A DNA stretch of 64,000 bases from Nipponacmea schrenckii (Eukaryota > Mollusca > Gastropoda > Lottiidae): assembly GCA_030562195.1 (NCBI GenBank), contig CM060203.1, positions 5,842,208-5,906,207 on the forward strand. Reading direction: 5' to 3'. Made by a program: the position numbers and the translations under genes. A model generated the notes under the pieces. That model worked only from the letters and a program-made list of their open reading frames with translations. It searched no databases and had not been told where the DNA came from. This document shows positions 36,741 through 49,097 of this stretch, one piece after another (positions within the stretch are counted from its first letter, which is position 1; each line of letters opens with the position of its first letter).

Positions 36741-37415
36741 GACAGTCTTCTGTGTAACAAAAATAAATGTGGACGTATGTTCCCTTGCAAAGCAAGGCAC
36801 CTTCTGTTTTGTGGCTGATCGCAACATATTAATACAAAATATTTTTCACGAACATGGCAAATTAATTCTTTAATTGCAAAGTACATGTAGCCCCAGTTTA
36901 CGGTACTCATTTCTAGCTGGAAGATGACTGTTTCCATGTATGAAGGCAGCCTTTCAAAGAACAAAACGGTTACTCGTTTGACGCAAAATTGAAAGCGTTT
37001 TTACAATTTCAACGGTGACAACTTAAAATCATCCTTTTAAAATAAAAAAACAGCTCATTTATTAAGTTTCATTTTAATTTTGCAGGAAGAATTAGATGAC
37101 ATTGTGTTAATCTGGAATCTTCATCGTATAAGGAGTAATAGATACTATCACCATGCTGTTGGAAAACCATCTTTAATGTATTCCTCTCCTGAAATCGCAG
37201 ATGTTCATGATCACATTCAACCGTTATCAGAAGTATTCATGAGGTCATTCCGAGAAGAATGTATTTTCAAAACACGAGAAACATATTGTGATGAAGATAT
37301 ATCTGAATTTTGTAACCAAACCATGAACAGGCATCGATTGGAGAAGGTTTCGGATCCGGATTCAGGATTAAACATGTACATGTTTCTTCGACAAGAAATA
37401 AATCAAATCTTGTAA

Positions 37416-38998
37416 TTTGTATTATTTGTAGATTTCTGCATCAGCGACTCTCGACATCTTAAAGGGCCTTCGGAGTGACGGAATCTGATCGGCCACTTTC
37501 ACAGAAGCACTGAAAGGCATTAGTATTTATTTTCTTGTGACACACACACACGGCACCATCGCCAGTCCAATTCGCTACCGATAGAGTTTTTTTTTCAAAG
37601 CCTTTAAAGGGAATGTGAAGCCAAAAATCAAAATGCAACACCGTCTCTGCTATTCCAGATAAAGCTAATGCGGATGAGCCATATCTCGCAAAGGGTCCTT
37701 TGTTCAATCAAACTCATTTGGCGGGTCCAGGGGAAAACAAGAGTTGGGTTCTGCACATTTGGATTCGTAAGAGGCTTAAACTATAATTTTAAAGAGATTT
37801 TTCCCGTATAACAGTATCCTTTAGACATTATAGACAGATCCGTTAAAGGGGAAGCCTCGACTTATAACATCTTTCGTCAGTCAGGGCAATGTTTCCTCCC
37901 CGGAACATTTTTCAGATTGAAAATCGGACTATTTGCTTGCTTGATATGCGACGTTCAACGTTAGAAATTATGACAAATCAACGTTATCAATGGTTATGTC
38001 ACTTCCACAGTATATTCAAAAGCGCGTAGAAGGCGAGCAAATAGATCGATTTTGAATCGAAAAACTTTTCTGAACAGAAAATTGCTCTCATTAAACTGAC
38101 AAAAGATGCTGATAGACAAGGCTTTCCCTTTTTCTGTACTTTCATTTAAATTCAAATGTTTGTCACTTCCCGGGAAAACTTTGATAAGCACACGATCGTC
38201 GAAGGATGAATCTAAGCTTTCTTGAGTTTACGCGGGTGAGTGTAATCCGCACCGACTGTCGACTCCTTGTGGAGCTTGTCAAATGCAACTAAATTTTGAA
38301 ATTTGTTGTCTATGTTTCCTTCTTTTTCTTTAAGAATTATCAGGAGAAATTTCATGAAACTAACATGAACGGTGGTATTTTATTTTTGTAATTAAATTTA
38401 GTTTCGTTGTTTTTGATTTATATTTCTGTTTCTGATTGTTAACTTATGCCTTCTAAATGAGAAAATGTGTTTGCATAGATTTTAATGTCTCTTTCGACAG
38501 CTGAGTGAGTCGACAGCTGAGTGGGAAGGTCGGTGGATTACACTCACCGAAATAACGACTAGTATTTGAGAAAATTCCTTTAACTTTAGCTAAAATCATT
38601 CATTGAATACATGTATATCCAAAATATATAGAACAAGATTACAAAAACAATCAAACTGAGTTAAAAAAAAACTAATAAATAATAATGATTTTAGACAAAT
38701 CGAACAAACAAACAAAATCTGTTTACCGAACCTGACGGCATATCACATTAGAACTGTAACCTACAGAAATAAGGCTAAGACGCCTGAAAGCCTATTTAAT
38801 AAACTGACAGCTTAAACATACCAAATATCAACATGCATAAACAAACAAAGACTAAAAAACAGCGAAAACTATCAGAGATTAGGATAGGCAAAAGAATGCC
38901 CATTTCTTTAAATCTGAAAAAAATGTAGCCTGACAAAGAATGAATGGTATCAGACATCTAAGGGTAGACGGGAACGCATGTTGGCACAAAAGTATGAT
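37416..38998. other. Spacer between the convergent transposon genes
   Basis: No gene recognised. It contains an inverted pair GGTGAGTGTAATCC at 38235 and GGATTACACTCACC at 38535, which could be the ends of another small nested element of about 320 bp. Confidence 0.4.
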
Positions 38999-40375
38999 TT
39001 ACATGAAATCAAATTCTAGGTCCATTTCGTCGTCTAACACAATCACTTGGTCTGCTTCTATTGCAGGTTTAAATGAAACTTCACCATCATTGTAAACGGG
39101 TCTAAATGGGAAATCAACCAAAGGGTCTACCGAATCATTTGAAGAGTCGTCTTGTTTTACTTGTTTAATTTTTGTGAAAGCTTCTTTTTCACTTTGTTTT
39201 CTCTTTCTGGGAGTTTTTCTTTTTAGTTTAGTTTTCAAATAAAACCTTAAGGTTCTGCAGCCGCTTTCTTGATAGAAATCCCCTACGGAGTAATCATCCA
39301 TGATCTCCTGCAACTGGAAATCGCACAGTCCAGTATCCATTCGTTCTAAAGATCCCTTTGAAGATTTGCCTCCAGGGAAAAAATTTTTTATAGCATTTCT
39401 GTAAAATGTCCGGTTTTTTTCCAGACTTGTCTATGGTTATGTTTCTAGTACCGCCACCAGTTTTGGTTCTGACTTGTTTATAAGATTCAGTGACCTCATC
39501 GAAGTGCATCCACCCAATTTCGATGACTCTTGTTGCTTTGGTGGGAAATTTGGGGGGCAAAATTGATTTGGATTTACTACTAGGATTGTGATCAGATTCT
39601 TCTGGTGTTGGCTTATTTGCAAATTTTTCCCTTAAGCGTTCAATCAGACTAGGTTTTCTCTGACTTGCTGTGGGGCTTTGTTGATGAAGAGTGGGTAATG
39701 TAGGATGCTCCTTGTTTAACTTATGAAAATTAATGGCAGAAATTCTGTCCCCTCTTCGTGGAAGATAGGTAGAAAGTTCATCGTCTTGCATGTAGTGAAC
39801 ATTTGCCTCGTCAATCTGCAAAAGAATGAATGAAAAACATGAAAAGAAATTGTTTGATTAGATAAATGCTACAGAACAACATGTATTTCCGCTTACGGTT
39901 TAGTACAGCGGTTATGACTAACCATCAAATTCCGAATAAAGACTGAGTTGGCCAATTGGCGGTTGGTTCGCTTTGCCTTCTGATCTTTCCTGAACAATAT
40001 CAATTTGAGGTACGGTTACAATCTCACTTTACAGAGTTATCTTCCCTTGTACCATAGTCCAGAATAATCTCTGACCACGGCTCGTCGAACTGGGGGGATA
40101 ACTCTGTGTTGGAGATTGGTACGGTAACTACAAACGTCTCAATTTCTCATTAATGGCAGTGGGCAAATTGAACCAACCACATAAGATCTTCAGGACCTCG
40201 TTTTCATGGTTCAACGTAGCCGGGCGATTATTTAGGACGTATTTAACTCTGTAGCGCTAACATCAGACTCATAATCCTTAAATCATTAAAAACTCACTCC
40301 GTCATCTTGAAGTCTTTTTATTTGGTCTTCTGTAACATTTCTGTTTTCTTTCAGGAATTTATAAAATGCCGCCAT
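38999..40375 (-). pseudogene. Transposon accessory gene, SAM-like N-terminus, one frameshift
   Basis: Minus strand: exon 1 is 40375-40298 (MAAFYKFLKENRNVTEDQIK), donor GGA|GTGAGT. Exon 2 is 39815-38999, acceptor CTTTTGCAG. Exon 2 continues DEANVHYMQDDELSTYLPRR with GDRISAINF, a helical SAM-like segment. A low-complexity linker follows, then the conserved-looking VIEIGWMHFDE, YKQVRTKTGGGTRNITIDKS and FFPGGKSSKGS. The C-terminus is GCRTLRFYLKTK plus a basic/acidic tail. The frame changes in an A6T6 run at 39378-39389, and exon 2 is one base longer than a multiple of three. An indel there, real or sequencing, is the likely cause. Restored length would be about 297 aa. Proteins with this SAM-like plus GGGTR layout are known to me as unnamed proteins in fish and invertebrates. 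The role in transposition is unknown. Confidence 0.7.
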
Positions 40376-40409
40376 CTTCTTGGCCTTTCATCGGCCATGT
40401 GCGCAAAAA

Positions 40410-40653
40410 GGCTGATTTAGGACACACACGCAATTTTTTTTTAAGTCCGAATTCTGAGATAATATGTCGATCGCCCGAGATAATTAAGTCCGGATTCTGA
40501 GATAAATCTCGATCGAGATTTATCTCAGACTCCCGACTTAATTATCTCAGGAGCCCGACATAGTCAGTCGATCGAGATTTATCTCAGGATCCGGACTTAA
40601 TTATCTCGGGCGATCGACATAAAAAAAAATTGCGTGTGTGTCCTAAATCAGCC
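40410..40653. repeat. Large imperfect palindrome at the right end of the transposon
   Basis: A forward copy of the terminus (GGCTGATTTAGGACACACAC) lies about 240 bp inside the right end and faces its inverted partner. The perfect core GATAAATCTCGATCGAG continues symmetrically to 40524. The right end alone could fold back like a MITE. Confidence 0.75.
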
Positions 40654-40816
40654 ACCGTAGTGTTGTGAATGCGATAGGCCTATTTATTTTATAATGATCC
40701 AACATTGAACATTGGTGAGATTTCGGACGAGTTCATTCTCAAAGTACTTTTTTTGAGTCATTGCCCTTGATGTAACCATAATCATTCTATTTAAATTCCA
40801 TTATCTGAAATTTCAG

Positions 40817-42760
40817 ATCTGGAAAGTGCGACTAGAGATTGAGCAAGCTAGGTGTATAAAATGTCCACCGATTCATTATCAACTAGCTGGAACCAAGAAA
40901 ATACAACAACTGTTATCCGAGCCACGAGTTTTAAACAGATTTATTAAAGATAGTGATATTATAGAATTGATACAATCTACATTTGTTCAACAATATAATC
41001 TAGATTTAGTAAGTAATAAATACACATACCAGATCTCTGGGTTTTAGCTGAGGTACTATTCCGTTATGTGGCCTCTAAAACTTACTTCCCCTTCTCAAAC
41101 TTTCTCCCATCTCCTCTCCGAATTCACTCTCAACCCTTCTGGTACAAACTACACCCCCTTCTAAAACTTATTTTCCAATTCGAATGAATTCTTTCGCCCT
41201 TCTCCAAGGTGTTTAACTTTTACTTAATTTGTAAGGTTGATGAAGGTGATCGAGCTATCAAAATGGCGATGAAAAAACCAGACCAGTTTGTACTGAAACC
41301 ACAGAGAGAGGGAGGAGGTACGATCTATTCATAATTTTCCCATTTTTCTCATCGACAAGTTTTATAACCAGATAATGACAACCCAGTAGACAACGCTGAT
41401 AGTCCGTGTGTTGTGCTAGTAACCATATTGTTATCACTGATCGGAGGACATGTTTCATGTAACCATGGCTTTGATTAAGTTTATGCTAACTTTGTGAAAT
41501 GATATACAAATTTTCATTGTTCTTTCTAGGGAATAATTTGTATGGAAACAAAATGAAAGAATTTTTAGAAAGTATCCAGGACTGTGAAGAGCGGTGTGGT
41601 TATATTTTAATGGATATTATCCAGCCAGTAACAAGCTGGAATTATATAGTAAAACCCAACGATGTATTAAAACCTGTGAAATGTGTAGCAGAACTGGGTG
41701 TTTACGGCTGTTTTATAGGGTAAGGCAGGCATGTTTTTATTAGGTGAAGGGGTGAGTGGGGGGTCACGCACTCTTTACGGGGTAAGGGGCGGGTAGTGGC
41801 GCGGTGTAATAGCATTAGGTATATAAGAACTCTTCAACCAAATGTTTGCCAAATTCAGCCTTTGTCATTAATTCTATCAGCAACTCTCGAATAATAAAAC
41901 ACTATATTTCTAGCACTCAACGTACCGATATCCTCTCTATAAATCACGTCTGAGGAACGGGTCGGAGCTCCACCTGTATTCAGGCTATCCCCCTATATCT
42001 TACGGGGAATAACTCTTGTTATAGTGTCTCGAACCACAATATAACAATGAGTCAAAGAGTTACATAGTTTCTATATAGATTAATCAAAGAGTCAGACCCT
42101 GATATCTTATGGGGAATAACTCCTGTTATAGTGTCTCGAACCACAATATAACAATGAGTCAAGGAGTTACATAGTCTCTATATAGATAAAGCAACGAGTC
42201 AGACCCTGACATCTCACGGGGAATAACTCTTGTTATAGTGTCTCGAACCACAATATAACAATGAGTCAAAGAGTTACATAGTTTCTATATAGATTAAGCA
42301 ACGAGTCAGATCCTGATATCTCACGGGGAATAACTCTTGTTATAGTGTCTCGAATAACAATATAACAATGAGTCAAAGAGTTACATAGTTTCTATATAGA
42401 TTAAGCAATGAGTCAGACCCTATTATCTCACGGGGAATAACTCTTGTTATAGTATCTCGAATCATAATATAACAATGAGTCAAAGAGCTACATATAGTTT
42501 CTATATAGAATAAGCAACCAGTCAGACCCTGATATCTTACGGGGAATAACTCTTGTTATAGTGTCTCGAACCACAATATAACTATAACCCTGACCCAGAT
42601 ACCACATATATTATTATAATTATATTACAGGCAGAAAAACAACGAGATACATAACACAGAAACTGGATTTGTTATGAAAAGTAAAGTCTCGGGTTTTGAT
42701 GAAGGTGGAATTAGAGCGGGATTTGGTGGATTGGATTATCCTTTTCTTTTTGACATCTGA
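40817..42760 (+). CDS. GSS: Glutathione synthetase, exons 9-12 (copy B)
   Basis: Exons 40817-41008, 41236-41317, 41530-41719 and 42631-42760, with the same lengths, splice sites and encoded residues as copy A, including REGGGNNLYG and the GLDYPFLFDI end. I noticed only scattered single-base differences, all in introns (for example near 41131 and 41414). The 107-bp repeat in intron 11 has one more unit than copy A. Either an allelic copy of the same gene or a recent duplicate that lacks exons 1-7. Confidence 0.88.
41985..42585. repeat. 107-bp tandem repeat in GSS intron 11, copy B, about 6 units
   Basis: Same unit as at 23095-23610, with one extra unit. Confidence 0.88.
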
Positions 42761-43573
42761 TAAATTCCCATTATGTTTTTAATGTCTCTTTGTGATACAG
42801 ATCTAGTATATAGCCACTAATACCTAATATAAACTGTCGTATCTTAGTAGCTAGTAGATTGTTATTAGCGAATCATCCACATCCCTGTACCTTACAACAC
42901 GGTATTCTATTGGTCAGCAACTATAATAGTTAGTGATTATTAATAACGATTTTAACATTTTCAAAACTTCACCAATAGTTACTAGTATTATATTAAGTTG
43001 AAATGTACCCCAGTGTTCGTTCTTTGTATCAAAGAGAACTGGCATCTAACTTTACTGGTTGAATATTTCATTGAGAAGTTGTTGTTTTTTCTTAACAATT
43101 AATATGATTTTGTATATTGTATAATAAAACAATACGTCAATCAGTATATCGGTGTTTTAATATAAAACTGTTGAGAGATTAATCTTTTTAAACTACACAG
43201 GGCCTGGGCTTACTCGTCCCATCCTAAATGACGATCATCTACAACAAATTTCATCAATTCTATAAATAGTCGTGATGATTTCCTCCTAGCTGGTTCAGTC
43301 GTACTATCAACGTCGATTCACTGTTTCATTGAGTATATCCACAGAATTCGACACAACCTTCGTTTGGTTTTTGTTTGATTAACGTATACAGGCTAGTAGT
43401 CCGAAACATGCGGACTCTATTCCCAGCCCCTAATAGATATTTTGACAGAGGCTGACAATCTAGGTCCAGCTTGGCCGTGCCTGTCCCTGGCCAGGAATTA
43501 CATAGAGTGTAGGGAAAGGGAGGAAAGAAGACCAATTTCATTACCTCAACTTACCATACCATATATTCCCCCC

Positions 43574-46500
43574 CAGATCTAGTACTTGCTCCACCTGATA
43601 TATTACTTGCTCCTCCCGGTATATTACTTGCCCCACCTGATATATTACTTGCTCCTCCCGATATATTACGTGCCCCTCCCGATATATTACTTGCTCCTCC
43701 AGATATATAACTTGCCCCTCCTAATATATTACTTGCCCCTCCTAATATATTACTTGTCCCTCCTAATATATTACTTGCTCCTCCAGATATATTACTTGCT
43801 CCTCCTGATATAATACTCACCCCTCCTGATAAATTACTTGCCCCTCCAGATATATTACGTGCCATTACGGATATATTACTTGCTTCTCCTGATATATTAC
43901 TTGCCCCTCCTGATATAATACTCACCCCTCCTGATATATTACGCGCCATTCCGGATATATTACTTGCTCCTCCTGATATAATACTTGCCCCTCCTAATAT
44001 ATTAATTGCTCCTCCAGATATATAACTTGCCCCTCCTGATATATTATTTGCTCCTCCAGATATATTACTTGCCCCTCCCGATATATTACTTGTCCCTCCT
44101 AATATATTACTTAGCCCTCCAGATATATTACTTGTCCCTCCCGGTATATTACTTGCTCCTCCCGGTATATTACTTGCCCCACCTGATATATTACTTGCTC
44201 CTCCAGATATATTACTTGCCCCTCCCGATATATTACTTGTTCCTCCTAATATATTACTTGCCCCTCATGATATATTACTTGCTCCTCCGGATATATTACT
44301 TGTCACTCCTAATATATTACCTGTTCCCCTGATATATTACTTGTCCCTCCTGATATATTACTTACCCCTCCTGATATATTACTTGCCCCTCCGGATATAT
44401 GACTTGCCCCACCTGATATATTACTTGCTCCTCCAGATGCATTACTTGCCCCTCCTGATGTATGACTTGTCCCTCCTAATATATTACTTGCTCCTCCAGA
44501 TATATTACTTGCCCCTCCTGATATATTACTTGTCCCTCCTAATATATTACTTGCTCCTCCAGATATATTACTTGCTCCTCCTGATATAATACTCACCCCT
44601 CCTGATAAATTACTTGCCCCTCCAGATATATTACGTGCCATTACGGATATATTACTTGCTTCTCCTGATATATTACTTGCCCCTCCTGATATAATACTCA
44701 CCCCTCCTGATATATTACGTGCCATTCCGGATATATTACTTGCTTCTCCTGATATATTACTAGCTCCTCCTGATATAATACTCGCCCCTCCTGATATATT
44801 ACGTGCCATTCATGATATATTACTTGCTCCTCCTGATATATTACTTGCCCCTTCTGATATATTACTTGCCCCTCCAGATATATTACCTGCTCCTCATGAT
44901 ATATTACTTGCCATTCCTGATATATTACTTGCCCCTCCAGATATATTACTTGCTCCTCCAGATATATTACTTGCTCCTTATGATATATTACTTGCCATTC
45001 CTGATATATTACTTGCTCCTCATGATATATTACTTGCCATTCCTGAAGTATTACTTGCCCCTCCTGATATATTACTTGCTCCTCATGATATATTACTTGC
45101 CCCTCCTGATATATTACTTGCTCCTCATGATATATTACTTGCCATTCCTGATATATTACTTGCCATTCCTGATATATTACTTGCTCCTCATGATATATTA
45201 CTTGCCATTCCTGATATATTACTTGCCCCTCCAGATATATTACTTGTTCCTCCTGATATATTACTTGCCATTCCTGATATATTACTTGCTCCTCATGATA
45301 TATGACTTGCCATTCCTGATATATTACTTGCCCCTCCAGATATATTACTTGCTCCTCCTGATATATTTCTTGCTCCTCCTGATATATTACTTGCTCTTCA
45401 TGGTATATTACTTGCCCCTCCAGATATATTACTTGCTCATCCTGATATATTTCTTGCTCCTCCTGATATATTACTTGCTCTTCATGATATATTACTTGCC
45501 CCTCCAGATATATAACTTGCCCCTCCAAATATATTACTTGCTCCTCCAGATATATAACTTGCCACTCCTAATATATTACTTGCCCCTCCTAATATATTAC
45601 TTGCCCCTCCCGATATATTACTTGTCCCTCCTAATATATTACTTAGCCCTCCAGATATATTACTTGTCCCTCCCGGTATATTACTTGCTCCTTCCGGTAT
45701 ATTACTTGCCCCACCTGATATATTACTTGCACCTCCAGATATATTACTTGCCCCTCCCGATATATTACTTGCTCCTCCGGATATATTACTTGTCCCTCAT
45801 AATATATTACCTGTTCCCCTGATATATTACTTGTCCCTCCTGATATATTACTTACCCCTCCTGATATATTACTTGCCCCTCCGGATATATTACTTGCCCC
45901 ACGTTATATATTCCTTGCTCCTCCAGATATATTACTTGCCCCTCCTGATATATTACTTGTCCCTCCTAATATATTACTTGCTCCTCCAGATATATTACTT
46001 GCTCCTCCTGATATAATACTCACCCCTCCTGATAAATTACTTGCCCCTCCAGATATATTACGTGCCATTACGGATATATTACTTGCTTCTCCTGATATAT
46101 TACTTGCCCCTCCTGATATAATACTCACCCCTCCTGATATATTACGCGCCATTCCGGATATATTACTTGCTCCTCCTGATATAATACTTGCCCCTCCTAA
46201 TATATTACTTGCTCCTCCAGATATATAACTTGCCCCTCCTGATATATAACTTGCTCCTACAGATATATTACTTGCCCCTCCCGATATATTACTTGTCCCT
46301 CCTAATATATTACTTAGCCCTCCAGATATATTACTTGTCCCTCCCGGTATATTACTTGCTCCTTCCGGTATATTACTTGCCCCACCTGATATATTACTTG
46401 CACCTCCAGATATATTACTTGCCCCTCCCGATATATTACTTGCTCCTCCGGATATATTACTTGTCCCTCATAATATATTACCTGTTCCCCTGATATATTA

Positions 46501-47594
46501 CTTGTCCCTCCTGATATATTACTTACCCCTCCTGATATATTACTTGCCCCTCCGGATATATTACTTGCCCCACGTTATATATTCCTTGCTCCTCCAGATA
46601 TATTACTTGCCCCTCCTGATATATTACTTGTCCCTCCTAATATATTACTTGCTCCTCCAGATATATTACTTGCTCCTCCTGATATAATACTCACCCCTCC
46701 TGATAAATTACTTGCCCCTCCAGATATATTACGTGCCATTACGGATATATTACTTGCTTCTCCTGATATATTACTTGCCCCTCCTGATATAATACTCACC
46801 CCTCCTGATATATTACGTGCCATTCCGGATATATTACTTGCTTCTCCTGATATATTACTAGCTCCTCTTGATATAATACTCGCCCCTCCTGATATATTAC
46901 GTGCCATTCATGGTATATTACTTGCTCCTCCTGATATATTACTTGCCCCTTCTGATACATTACTTGCCCCTCCAAATATATTACTTGCTCCTCATGATAT
47001 ATTACTTGCCATTCCTGATATATTACTTGCCCCTCCAGATATATTACTTGCTCCTTATGATATATTACTTGCCATTCCTGATATATTACTTGCTCCTCAT
47101 GATATATTACTTGCCATTCCTGAAATATTACTTGCCCCTCCTGATATATTACTTGCTCCTCATGATATATTACTGGCCTCTCCTGATATATTACTTGCTC
47201 CTCATGATATATTACTTGCCATTCCTGATATATTACTTGCCATTCCTGATATATTACTTGCTCCTCATGATATATTACTTGCCATTCCTGATATATTACT
47301 TGCCCCTCCAGATATATTACTTGCTCCTCCTGATATATTTCTTGCTCCTCCTGATATATTACTTGCTCTTCATGATATATTACTTGCCCCTCCAGATATA
47401 TATCTTGCTCCTCCTGATATATTTCTTGCTCCTCCTGATATATTACTTGCTATTCATGATATATTACTTGCCCCTCCAGATATATTACTTGCTCCTCCAG
47501 ATATATTACTTGCTCCTCATGATATATTACTTGCCATTCCTGATATATTATTTGCTCCTCCAAATATATTACTTGCCCCTCCTGATATATTACT
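43574..47594. repeat. 21-bp satellite array, copy B, about 190 units with higher-order structure
   Basis: Same GATATATTACTTGCYCCTCC unit as copy A but more than twice as long. A block recurs with a shift of 671 bp: segments at 45831-46016 and 46502-46687 translate identically. The array therefore grew by copying blocks of about 32 units. Open frames up to 339 codons here are artefacts of the 21-bp period. Confidence 0.95.
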
Positions 47595-48684
47595 ATAGAG
47601 GCTACTAGTATACTGTTGAATATATTAAAAGTGCACTTAAAGATCCCAATACAAACACGTACTGACTGATGTTATACATACCGTCCTAGAAATTGACTCG
47701 ACGTGATGATTTTACATTCCACGTGTAGGTATATGGCTCACTGGGTATATATAGTGTAATACACATTGAAGGTTAATGTTAATATAGCGTACAATTAGTT
47801 CAATTAGCTTCTTTTAGTCTTGGGGAAGAAGAAAGGGGATATGGTGATGTAAGATGTAAGGGCAAACCCGTAGTAACAGCGAAGGGGTGGGTATCGGTTG
47901 AATGGTGGGTTGTGGATGAGTTTAACGAGGGGACTTGTGGTCGGTTGTTGAAGGTATTAAACCAACTGAATTTCGGTCACTGGGTAAAATTTTCTATTCA
48001 AAAACGGTACTTTATGGCAATTTTCACAATTTCAAAACTTCTTCTAACACCTTGACTGCAACAGACATTTTAGCTTGTTGTTAACAGAGCTTCTATCGCG
48101 GCTTCTGATTGGATGTATTCAATAGCATACAGTCCAATCAAATTCCTTTATTTACAAACCTCAGTGACTGTTGCAGTCAAGGCAGCCAATAAGAAGAGGT
48201 AATGAAGTGTGATTCGCAACAACCAGAATTTTAAGGTATCTCCACTAAATAACAACACTGATAATGTGAGAACAGATCAAGCGACTTCAGCTTATGTGAT
48301 TTATACCGAGATCAAAACTGTTATAAGACCACAAACATTGATCACTGATAATTGTCATCACAGAAACATAACTCACTGATATCAAACTGGGGTATATGGT
48401 ATATATCATTTACACTGTAAAATAGTACTCAGAAAAATATTAAGAATGCTGTCTTAGGACATTTCACACATGACCAAATAGTGACAAGTAAAGACAAAAT
48501 TTGGTCAAAATGTGACCAACAGATAATATGACGCCATTGATTGAGATCACTCCACTATAATTAGGTGCATTCTGTTGACTGGTAACTTGTTACCTTTATA
48601 CTATAATTATTTTGATGTGAAATCATGTTTTTTAGCATGAAAAAACCAGGCCTATATTATTATTATTAATATACTAGATATTCT
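47595..48684. other. Downstream flank of satellite B
   Basis: Corresponds to 29409-30130 plus 30842-31130 of copy A', but without the LINE tail. No gene recognised. Confidence 0.55.
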
Positions 48685-48810
48685 GCCTATGCACAACAAG
48701 CCCATTTTTGGTTTAGGGTTTGTGTTTTGCCTATGCACAACAAGCCCATTTATGGTTGAGGGTTTGTGTTTTGCCTATGCACAACAAGCCCATTTATGGT
48801 TTAGGGTTTG
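48685..48810. repeat. 44-bp tandem repeat, 3 units
   Basis: Same unit as 32100-32811. Similarity to copy A' stops at its end (about 48810), which marks the right border of the duplicated segment. Confidence 0.85.
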
Positions 48811-49097
48811 GAATGTCCTAATTTATCTATATTATATAAATCAAAGTGTTCTATGTTAATTAGATAAACTGATAATTTTTTAATGTGTATGACGACAATA
48901 TTGGCTTCAGTTTTATCCTTTCTATCCTCTGTCCGGGGTCAGTAACGAAATGTCCAACCGCTTTTAACTTCATTATTTCAATGCTAGCTTTAGTGATTTT
49001 AAGAGATTGTAAAGAAGTTTTCTAAAAAATTTTGGTCAGGTGACTGTGATTCCTGCAATTCTTTTAATGTAAGGTAATTAACCTGTGCTAATTTCAT

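Larger units (their letters stand above)
34389..37415 (+). pseudogene. Transposase with integrase core domain, two exons, one in-frame stop
   Basis: Exon 1 is 34389-35216 and exon 2 is 37086-37415, joined CAG|GTCAGT to TTTGCAG|GAA with no phase change, 386 codons in all. The N-terminus (LGFTQREMLHVI, LSDRQLRRVL) looks like a helix-turn-helix. The RNase H-fold core has D129 in HVWHFDSYDKL, D188 in RADKGTEN, and E230 in TGNQRIERWWSFLR, a DD-about-41-E spacing. Exon 2 (ELDDIVLIWNLHRIRSNR, GKPSLMYSSPE) is the C-terminal segment usual in these proteins. A TAA at codon 215 (35031-35033), between D188 and E230, interrupts an otherwise continuous frame. It is either a true nonsense mutation or an assembly error. 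The ATG chosen is the first in frame and lies just after the subterminal repeats. Confidence 0.85.
34151..40659 (+). mobile_element. IS3EU-like DNA transposon, 6509 bp, autonomous type but damaged
   Basis: Termini are inverted: left TACGGTGGCTGATTTAGGAC, right ending GTCCTAAATCAGCCACCGTA. GTGTTG is duplicated on both sides, and copy A preserves the empty site. The element holds two convergent genes: a transposase of the DDE integrase-core type (34389-37415, +) and an accessory gene (38999-40375, -). A 6-bp target duplication, termini beginning TA and an IS3-like integrase together fit the eukaryotic IS3EU superfamily as I recall it; assignment by search is pending. Both genes carry one disabling change, so this copy is probably no longer autonomous, although the insertion looks young. 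Confidence 0.85.

Noticed and set aside
37459..38191. Two minus-strand frames between the transposon genes (82 and 65 codons)
   Set aside because: No similarity, no splice link to the accessory gene, and the spacer contains a probable nested repeat.
44803..45822. 339-codon open frame (repeating IYYLPLL) and similar frames at 25608-26294, 28566-29421, 46901-47608
   Set aside because: Products of a 21-bp satellite whose period is a multiple of three. All frames and both strands are open in the same way, so there is no sign of a gene.
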